NCBI GenBank assembly: GCA_026770575.1
Contig: MU657510.1
Coordinates: 1,776-23,929, forward strand
Direction: 5' to 3'
DNA length: 22,154 nt
Source of the DNA: Pelagophyceae sp. CCMP2097
Taxonomy: Eukaryota > Sar > Pelagophyceae
The notes under the pieces are model-generated. The model was not told the DNA's origin, made no database searches, and saw nothing but the letters and a program-made list of their open reading frames with translations. Shown in pieces: positions 9,506 through 16,832 of this stretch. A program made the position numbers and the translations under genes. Numbering within the stretch: position 1 is the first letter of the stretch; the number at the start of each line of letters is the position of its first letter.

Positions 9506-10541
9506 TCAGACGCGCGCGTACCGCCGCTTAAGTCGCTTCTTCAGCGCGTGGATGGACTCGGCGGCGTCCTCGCACATGATGCCGCAGCAAAACCACTTGG
9601 CCGCAAAGGCCGGCAGCTCCGTCTCGAGCACGTGTGTCTTCAGCGGGACGTTGCGGCCCACAAACGTCGCGCGGAACGCGACGCCGTAGTCCTTGCACGC
9701 GACCTTGAGCATCTCAACCTCCTCGAAGGCGAACATGCGCGACGGGCGCGCGAGCGCGTGCACGATGGCGAGGCGGCGCCAGAGGCAGACGTGCTTCTTG
9801 ACGATCTCGAGCGCGAGCGGCTTGGAAGCGTCCGGCATGGCGTCTACGACGGACATGCCGAGCTACTTCGCGTTGTAGAGGCACGCTTTGGCGTGCTCGC
9901 CGACGAACGCGCCCGAGTGGAAGGCACATCGGTCGGCACCTTCCCTGACCAAGCCGCCTTCCGCCGCGATTTCTGCGACGCCCGCGGCCGTCTTCTGCGC
10001 GCGCAGCGCCGTGATCTTGGTCGTTCTGGCGGCGATCTCGGCGTCGAGCGTCGCCAGCTTGCCGGCGGCCTCGGTCTGCTCGGCCGCGGCGCCCTTCTTG
10101 AACTCACGCAGCTGCTTGGCCTTGTCGTGCGAGGCGCACGACACTCCGTCCCGCTCCATTTGCAGAGAATGCACCGACGTCGGCTGGCACGCCGACATGG
10201 TCATACCCTGCGAAAGGCAGCCCTGAAAAAGGCGCCGCGCCTCGGTCTTGTACTCGGCCTTGTTGGTCTTGGCGCACACGACGCGCGCCTCTAAAACCTC
10301 CTTCTCTGCGCGGTCCGGGTCGCTTAGCCTTGAGCGCGCAGGCGTGGAAATCGTGGAGCTTCATGCCGAGCGCCTCGGCCCACGACGTGTTCGGGAACGT
10401 GGCCACAAACTTCGGGTCAGGGTTCAAGGCGTACCACCAGGAAGGGTGCTGCAGCGCCATGTGGGCGATCAGGCGCGCCGGGTCCGCGGATGAGCGCCTA
10501 AGATTAAGAGCGCTCAAAGACCCCTCGTCGCGGGCGCACAC
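9506..10541 (-). pseudogene. Transposase-like pseudogene of an unnamed family
   Basis: Three minus-strand pieces join into one protein-like unit. The N-terminal piece has HMALQHPSWWYALNPDPKF and SWAEALGMKLHDFHAC. A frameshift near 10300 leads to a middle piece with a Glu/Ala/Lys-rich coiled-coil stretch (LREFKKGAAAEQ, LATLDAEIAARTTKI). After a stop at 9863-9865 the same frame continues with KTHVLETELPAFAAKW and then CEDAAESIHALKKRL, ending at 9506. The last motif, a helix with ExxAESIHA preceded by a conserved KxHxLE, resembles the C-terminus of poorly characterised transposon-associated proteins of aquatic invertebrates and protists. This comparison is from memory and not a family assignment. 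It lies between the two 290-bp inverted repeats, which could be the termini of its element. Confidence 0.6.
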
Positions 10542-11485
10542 GCCCAGGGAATGTCTCTTGATAAAATGTCCAAACGGTCTCCACCTTAAGTATCGACCGG
10601 CTCTAGAGGGTCATGGCCACCTCCTGGCACACTAAGGTGGAGACCATTCGACCATTTCAACCCGGCACGGCCCCAGCCGATTTGAAATATAGCCGGTGCT
10701 CTCCAGAGGTATGTAGGACGTCCCTGTCAGAACTTTTCGAGGACACGGAGGCGAGACGCGGTGCGCGCACGGCGCCTCCGTCATTGCTCCCTGAACCTAC
10801 CCCGTCAGCGCGCACACGACGAGGCAAAAGGCCAACATAGATCGCTATAAATCCAAATCTGGTATTTGCTGGATGTCGATTTTCCTTATTTGAAACAGCC
10901 GTGAGAAGCCAACCCAACCGCATCCACGGCCGCGGAGAACTTCAAAATATTCAAACAAAAATACGAAAATACGGGTCAACTGTAGCTTCTTGGTGACAGC
11001 CCCGGGCTTTTTAGGTAAGGTATTTCGATGGTTGCTCGACGTAGCCTTCTTACACACGGCCGTACGCGGCCATCGGCGCCGGGTGAACGAAAATCCGAGG
11101 TCTCCTTGGGTGGTAACGGCCCTCACCAAAGTCGCCAAATCGATTTTCTCAGCCCATAGAAGACATGCCAAAGTTCACCCGGCACGGCCGGAGGCGTCTC
11201 GGCGCGCTGCATGCGACCCCGGTAACTGTACCTCGAAAGACCGTTTCAAATTTGCCCAAAAATACTTGACTTTCTTGGCGAAACCATCTTGTAGTAGGAA
11301 TCCTAAAGATATTCGGGAGGATTGTAAATCCAATTTTGATTTCGGCACTGTTCGACAGTGCCAGAAGAGCGAGACCCACGCCTATGCAGCATGCTGCTGC
11401 GCGCGGCTGCGAGGGTGGCGCGCGGGTTGGCCCGGCTGTGCCGATCCGTCCTTCACCGCAGCTACGTCGCAGCCGCTGACCCCGT
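10542..11485. other. Stretch without a gene, with hairpins
   Basis: No supported coding region. A 13-base perfect inverted repeat (ggtctccacctta at 10576-10588 and its complement at 10633-10645) could form a hairpin with a 44-base loop. A smaller perfect hairpin (ggcactg-ttcga-cagtgcc) lies at 11344-11362, and a palindrome (gcagcatgctgc) at 11386-11397. The piece at 10840-11350 is richer in A and T than its neighbours. Confidence 0.45.
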
Positions 11486-11616
11486 AGTGGGTGCCCGAGT
11501 GGCTAGCCGGAATGGCTCAAACCCCTTAGTGGGCGCCCGAGTGGCAAACCCCGTTGTGGGCGTCCGAGTGACATACCCCTTTGTGGGCGCCCGAGTGGCA
11601 AACCCCGTTGTGGGCT
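11486..11616. repeat. 27-bp minisatellite, left locus
   Basis: Imperfect copies of a unit like gtgggcgcccgagtggcaaa followed by cccctt or ccccgtt recur every 27 bases in most of the array. Because 27 is a multiple of three, every frame stays open and codes for nine-residue repeats (VGARVANPF-like on plus). The same repeat is at 16247-16550. Confidence 0.9.
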
Positions 11617-11687
11617 GAGAGAAGGACACTCGGAACGGGAGTTGAGTTATGGTAGAGAGATATATGGGTCGGGCGTAGCTTCCTCTC
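11616..11687. repeat. 72-bp unit beside the minisatellite, copy 1
   Basis: The segment from tgagagaagg to cttcctctc is nearly identical and in the same orientation as 16171-16240. Here it follows the 27-bp array, whereas at the other locus it precedes the array. The left copy lacks the perfect terminal inverted repeat seen at the right locus. Confidence 0.85.
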
Positions 11688-11740
11688 CCGCTCCCCTTGA
11701 GTCGTAGCGGAAAGCCTCGACTCAAACGAACATGAATTTC

Positions 11741-11850
11741 GGCCGTCGGGGCCTGTGCTGGGCGACGGCGCCGGTGGCCGTCGGGGCCTCTCCTTGTCGA
11801 GGGCTCTCCTTGTGCGGCCGTCTGGGCCTTTGCTGGGCGACGGCGCCGGT
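11741..11850. repeat. 75-bp tandem repeat running into the assembly gap
   Basis: The sequence ggccgtc(g/t)gggcct(g/t)tgctgggc, ending gacggcgccggt, occurs at 11741 and again at 11816, an offset of 75 bases, with a partial extra copy at 11776. The second copy ends exactly at the run of N, so the gap probably hides more units. Confidence 0.8.
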
Positions 11851-11994
11851 NNNNNNNNNNNNNNNNNNNNNNNNNNNNNNNNNNNNNNNNNNNNNNNNNN
11901 NNNNNNNNNNNNNNNNNNNNNNNNNNNNNNNNNNNNNNNNNNNNNNNNNNNNNNNNNNNNNNNNNNNNNNNNNNNNNNNNNNNNNNNNNNNNNN
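11851..11994. other. Assembly gap (144 N)
   Basis: All bases are N. Any open frame drawn across it is meaningless. It separates the 75-bp tandem repeat from the right 290-bp inverted repeat, so the distance between them is not reliable. Confidence 1.
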
Positions 11995-12284
11995 CAAACC
12001 CGAGTCAAAGGTTGGCAACCAGGCCCAGAGGCCCGGAGCCAAGGCCTCGGAAAGCGCGTCAGCACATATAGCGCGGCGTCTCCTCGCAGTGGTATGGGTG
12101 CCCAGTCACTTTGGCACTTCGGTCTGGTTCGTTGGCGTTGCCGGTTGGGGGGCGGGGCGTCAGCGGCTTTTTCGAGTTCATTCGGGATGAGGATGTACCG
12201 CGCACCGGCCCAGGGCATGGCCTGGGTCCTTTCCCCCGTGTTTTCCTCTTTTGCCTCCGAGCTAAAGTAGATAGTCTGCAAGAC
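11995..12284 (-). repeat. 290-bp inverted repeat, right copy
   Basis: It is the reverse complement of 8926-9215. Its inner end touches the assembly gap, so its true inner boundary is unknown. On the minus strand its outer end is preceded by a long T-rich tract and then gtcttgcag, which looks like a 3' splice site. Confidence 0.92.
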
Positions 12285-12342
12285 ATACAAAAAAAAGAAA
12301 AAAAATGTTGTGAAAACAACAGGTTTGAAAACGTGTCCAGCA

Positions 12343-12440
12343 CGAGAGTCCCGCTCCACGCGCTATCTCAGAACGCGGCAATGATGAACGTGTTGAGGAA
12401 GAGTACGTCACCGAGAGTCCCGCTCCACGCACTATCTCAG
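12343..12440. repeat. Direct repeat of about 28 bp, offset 69
   Basis: The sequence cgagagtcccgctccacg followed by c(g/a)ctatctcag occurs at 12343-12370 and 12412-12439. The second copy overlaps the 3' end of the minus-strand gene, whose stop codon lies inside it. Confidence 0.85.
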
Positions 12441-13303
12441 CAGCATACCCGTGCCGCAGCAGGGCAGGTCCAAGCGCGGCACAACGACGCCGAGCGCCGG
12501 GTTCGCCACGACGCCGTCGGACAACATGGGGACAATCAGGTCCAGGCACTGCATGTCGAGGCCCGCGTGGTCTGCTCGAAGACCTGCGCAATGACCTCGC
12601 GGCTGAACTCACCAGGGGACGACGACGCCTCGACCAAACGAGTAAACTCGTCCAGCGTCATGTAGCCTTCCGCAACGGTGGACGACGTGGAAGAGAGCGA
12701 AGGCGCGCGCGACAGCGAAGGGGACGAAGAAGAGCCCAACGACGGTGCCCCGCGCCGCAGAGGCGCCTGGCCAAAGTCGAGCCGGCCGTGCGGCGCCCCA
12801 GCCCAGGCGCGCTCGGCACCGTGAGCAGAGAGGCCGTGCGGCGAAGCGGCGTCATCACGCACGTAGTCGGGCAAGTGCCCGTCCTGGCCCATCTCGTCGC
12901 CTGTCCAGCGCAAACCGGCCTCTCTAAACTGGCCCTCGTCGAAGGGCGTGACGGGCGCCGCCGTCGCGAGGTCGCGCGCGGGGGGCGCGGCCACCGCGGA
13001 CATCGCGCTCGCCAGAGCAGCATTGCGCGGTGCGCGCGGGCCCTCGGAGGGCGGGCCGTGGCCGCTCACCGCCTCCACCTTGACGGGTGTCAGGAAGGGG
13101 GACGTGTCGGACGGGATGCCGCCGTCGCCCTTGCCGTCAGAGAGGAACTTGATAGCCTTGGCGATGTCTGCTTCCACCTCGTCGATCTCTTTTTTCTCGG
13201 CGACCGCGCGCCGGAGCCGGGCGAGCTCGCGTTTCTTACGCTCAGCGGGGCTCCCCGCCACGAACCGCATCACCCGGCGCGCAGCGCTGCCAAACGCATG
13301 CAT
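12432..13303 (-). CDS. Unknown protein, coiled-coil and Ser-rich, one probable frameshift
   Basis: A minus-strand frame starts at an ATG at 13303 (MHAFGSAARRVMRF) and runs 255 residues to 12536. Residues about 17-55 (ERKKRELARLRRAVAEKKEI) are charged and heptad-like, suggesting a coiled coil. The middle is Ala/Gly/Pro-rich, and a Ser-rich stretch (SLGSSSSPSLSRAPSLSSTS) precedes a helical piece (YMTLDEFTRLVEASSS). Near 12570 the reading shifts: another frame continues as MQCLDLIVPMLSDGVVANPA and LDLPCCGTGMLLR to a TAG at 12432-12434, so the natural C-terminus probably lies there. A single-base indel or sequencing error explains this. There is no known domain and no membrane segment. It lies 117 bases downstream of the Copia pol remnant on the same strand, so it may be a retroelement accessory frame or a host gene. 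Confidence 0.6.
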
Positions 13304-13356
13304 CGCGCGTACGACGCGGACGATCCTCTTGTGTTAGTATCGCCGGTTCGTTAGGG

Positions 13357-13398
13357 TTCTTCTTCTTCTTCTTCTTCTTCTTCTTCTTCTTCTTCTTT
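13357..13398. repeat. (TTC)n microsatellite
   Basis: An uninterrupted run of about 14 TTC units (GAA on the minus strand) lies between the Copia remnant and the upstream edge of the unknown minus-strand gene. Its polypyrimidine nature on plus could also confuse splice prediction. Confidence 0.95.
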
Positions 13399-13419
13399 CG
13401 CGACGCGCGCGCGGTGCGC

Positions 13420-16170
13420 TCACTGGTGCAGCACGACGATGTTCATCAAGATGAGGCGGTCGCGGGCGGCCTCGGAGCCTTGGACGGGCTTCGTGAGGTA
13501 GTTCGCGAGGTTCCTTTTGGTGTTGATTTTGACCGGCAGAAGCGTTCCGCGTTCCTTCTCTTGGCGCGCGCGCCAGTACTTCGCGCGGATCTGCTTGTTC
13601 TTTTTCGATATGAACGGCTCCTTCATGGTCGGGACTGTGCCGCTGCTGTCGATGAACAGGATCGTCGGACGTTACAGCGGCGTGTGGACGTCCTCAAAGA
13701 TCTGGCGTACCATGATGATGTTCGGCACGGCGATGAACGTCGCGTGGATTTCGGCCTCCACCGATGAGAGCTTTGCGTCGTCCGACTTGGTGCAAGTCCA
13801 AACCGCTGCCGCGCCCGCGTACATGACGACGCTAGCGACGATCGACTCGGCTCCTTTCGTCCACGCCGTAATCCAGTCTGCGTCGGAGAACGCGCAAGGC
13901 TCGCATGCGCCCTCCTGGTACGTGATGCCGAAATGCACCGTGCCGGACAGGTAGGCGGGAATCTGGTAGGCGACTTTCAGGTGGTACTGGCACGGCGAGG
14001 ACATGTACGTGCACATGAAGACGGTGTAGTACACGATGTCGATGCGCGTCCAACATGCCAGCCAGACGAGCGATCCGCCGATTTTTCGGTAGTCGGAAAG
14101 CTCCGGCTCGACGAGCAGCGTGTCGGCTTCCGTCGGTAAGCGGAGTAGCGACTTCTCGCAAGGCTGCGGGCGCGACGTCGGCGTTACTCCGAAGCGCTCT
14201 AAAAGCGCTTTGACGTACAGGCCTTGGTGGAGGAACGTAACGTGCCGCTCGCCGCGAATGCCTGTTTCGAAAACGACGCCGAGCTCGTGGCGCAGAGGCC
14301 CTAAATCGACCAAGTCGAACTTAAGGCGGCAAAACGCGACAAACTCCTTCCATAAAGGCGTGTGCGACGTCGCTGCGATGACGTTGTCGACGTACAGTGC
14401 GCATACGAGCGTGGCACCGGCGCGACGGAGGATGTAGATACAGGGGTCGGCAGTGGATCGGAGAAAACCAAAACTGAGAAACGCCCCGTTGATGATCTGG
14501 TACCAAATCCTGCCGGCTTGCTTCAGTCCGTAAAGCGACTTGAGCAGCCGCCAATTCGGGATGAGTCCGTCCGAGCGCGGTGGCGACGCAAAACCTTGCG
14601 GTTCATAGCAGAACACGGCCTCTTCCAGCACGCCGTTGAGGTACGCGCCCGTGACGTCGCCGCTGAAAAGGAGCATAGAGTTTGCCGTTGCCCACGCAAT
14701 GAGTAAGCGCACCGTCTCGACGCGTGCCGTCGGTGCGAACGTCTCGAAGTAGTCGACACCGAAGCGTTGTCCAAAACCGCTTGCGACCAGCCGCCCCTTG
14801 ATTTTATCGCGGCTGCCGTCGTCCTTAAGCTTTTCCTTCAAGGCCCATTTGAGCGTGAGCATGTTGTAGGCCCTGAGCGCCGACGCCGTGACGAGCCCCA
14901 CAACGAAGGTGCCGCGGTCGCAGATCTAGTCGTGCTCCTGCTGCATGGCTGTAATGGTCGGCTCGCGGTCAGGTCCGTCGAGGAAAGTGCGAGCGTGTTG
15001 CTGGCGGACCTCGGCGATGTCCATGCTCTGCGCGGTGCCAATGAACGCGGCGAAACCGGCCACGGCGCTAATTGCGAGTTAAGTCGCCCAGCCGGTCCAG
15101 CAGCGCGCGCCCCCTTTCGGGTCTTCTAGTTCGAAGCGGTTGCGCGTCTTTTGTTGGCGCACAGGGCGAGACGCGGGCGGCCGCGATTCCGAAAATAAGT
15201 CCAGCGGCGTGTCTAGCGACGGTGGCAGGAGCAGTCCCTGTGGCGAGTCCAGCGAGAGCTGTGGCGAGGTCCTCGGAGGCAGGCCCGGCGGCCGCAAAGG
15301 CAGACCCGCCGACGAGTCCAACGCCGGAGACGTTTCCGAGGGCGGTCTCAGCGGCGGCCGCGGCGTATCTGGCTCCCGCAAAGGCAGGCCCGACCGTCGT
15401 GGCGTCGGAACCGGTGGTAGATCGGCGATGAAGTTTGGCGGCGCTTCGTAAGCGAACGGATTCCACGACCCGGGGGAGCGTTCCAGCGAATTGTCAGCGC
15501 CCGGGCGCACGTCGAACGTGCGGAGCGTGCCGAGCGTGTTGGGCTGCGACGGCGCCGCCAGCGAGTGTGGTACGAGCCGAAAAGACTCCGTTCCCGAAGC
15601 CATCGACTTGCCCTCGCGGCTAAAGAATACGCCAGGCATGTTGCGGCAAAATTCCAGCGGCGCGTCGTAAGTAGACTCGTCGAAATCGACGTTGCCCGAA
15701 TACCAGATGGACTTGTCGTCGTAAAGCATGGCGGCGTACATCTTGCTGTTTTCACAGTAGCCGAGGTGGATGCACTGCGCTCCCTTTGCGCCGACGTCCT
15801 TCCGCGGTCTCTTGCTTGGCTCGAGGTACATCGATCCGACCGAAAATGGGACGACGAGGTGGCCGACGGACGGTTTTCGGCCCGTCTCACGCTCGTACGG
15901 CGTCATGTATTCCGGGTTGCTCGCGTTCGGCATGCGGTCTTTGACGTAGTTAACGATTTCGATGGCCTTGGCAGGTACGACGGCGGCATGCCACGCTCGA
16001 GCATAATGGCGCGCGCGTCGTTGAACGTGGTGAGGTTGCTGTTCTCGACGACGCCGATCTGGTTGTGCGTGTGCGCCGCGGTCATCACGTGGACGATGCC
16101 GTTTGCGCGGAGAAACTCGTTGGTTCTTCCCTCTTCACGTATCGTGCGCCTTAACAATCTCGAGCTACCA
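13420..16170 (-). pseudogene. Ty1/Copia retrotransposon pol remnant (integrase, RT, RNase H)
   Basis: Reading on minus from 16170, the integrase core is partly present (AAHTHNQIGVVENSN, then ARAIMLERGMPPSYLP). A frameshift near 15970 leads to TPYERETGRKPSVGHLVVPF, the Copia post-core signature. A Pro-rich linker (about 15130-15480) follows. The reverse transcriptase has KGRLVASGFGQRFGVDYFET, AYLNGVLEEAVF, KSLYGLKQAGRIWYQ and LYVDN where YVDD is usual. RNase H has SDADW and LSSVEAEIHA, then KQIRAKYWRARQ. Nonsense codons interrupt the frame at 15079-15081, 14926-14928 and 13672-13674. Gag, protease and the integrase zinc finger are missing, and no LTRs or primer-binding site are visible. The domain order (integrase before RT) is diagnostic of Copia rather than Gypsy. 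The 5' side is cut off exactly at the mini-element at 16168. Confidence 0.95.
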
Positions 16171-16246
16171 TGAGAGAAGGACACTCGGAACGGGAGTTGG
16201 GTTATGGTAGAGAGAAATATGGGTCGGGCGTTTCTTCCTCTCATGG
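16168..16246. mobile_element. 79-bp mini inverted-repeat element, possible MITE-like unit
   Basis: The unit begins CCATGAGAG and ends CTCTCATGG, a perfect 9-bp terminal inverted repeat that extends imperfectly inward (aagg/cttcc). Its interior matches the 72-bp unit at 11616-11687. It sits exactly where the Copia integrase reading is lost, and the 27-bp array begins right after. It is very short for a transposable element, so it may instead be a recombination junction or part of the minisatellite. Confidence 0.5.
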
Positions 16247-16550
16247 GCGTCCGAGGGACAACCCCCTTTGTGGGCGCCCGAGTGGCAAACCCCTTTGTGG
16301 GCGTCCGAGTGACAAACCCCTTTGTGGGCGCCCGAGTGGCAAGCCTGAATGGCGCCCGAGTGGCAAACCCCGTTGTGGGCGTCCGAGTGACAAACCCCGT
16401 TGTGGGCGCCCGAGTGGCAAGCCTGAATGGTTCAAACCCCGTTGTGGGCGCCCGAGTGGCTGGCCGGATTGGCTCCAGCGAACCCGTTGGGGACGACGCC
16501 CGAGTGGCATGCCTGAATGGCCCCAGTGATTGTAAACCCGTTGTGGTTGT
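16247..16550. repeat. 27-bp minisatellite, right locus
   Basis: About eleven imperfect copies alternate between gtgggcgcccgagtggcaaa and gtgggcgtccgagtgacaaa types, with a 27-base period (for example 16270 and 16297), plus shortened units containing aagcctgaatgg. Alternation of two unit types suggests a 54-bp higher-order period. Long open frames on both strands are by-products. Confidence 0.9.
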
Positions 16551-16704
16551 TGCGCCAGCGGCAAAGGTGATGTGCGAGTGGCGCGCATGTGCTCGGAGGA
16601 ACTCTGCGTTCAAGAAGCATAGGTTTCCCGCGCCGGTCGACCAGGCTTGGATTCGCGTTGCTCTCCTCTCCGCGCTTGTGTTCCCGCACGCGCCGCAGCC
16701 GCCC

Positions 16705-16832
16705 CCGTTGCTCTCGCCCGCGACTCTAGGTGCGCACGCATTGTTCTTGTCTGTCCATGTCATCTACCCCGTTGCTCTCGCCCGCGACCCTAGGTGTGCG
16801 CGCATTGTTCCTGGCTGCGTCCATGTTGTTCA
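16705..16832. repeat. 64-bp tandem duplication
   Basis: Two adjacent copies start with ccgttgctctcgcccgcgac at 16705 and 16769 and share most of the following 45 bases. The second copy runs into the presumed start of the Helitron frame at 16823. Confidence 0.85.

Noticed and set aside
11344..11362. Rho-independent terminator
   Set aside because: The hairpin lacks a T run and the context is eukaryotic.
11526..12359. A 277-residue minus-strand protein across the gap
   Set aside because: It spans 144 N and joins a minisatellite to the inverted repeat, so it is not supportable.
11616..16240. The 72-bp units as LTRs of the Copia element
   Set aside because: They are far too short, the right one breaks the integrase instead of lying outside gag, and no primer-binding site or polypurine tract adjoins them.
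16247..16550. CRISPR array, because of regular short repeats
   Set aside because: Units are directly adjacent without unique spacers, are imperfect, and no cas genes are present in a clearly eukaryotic context.
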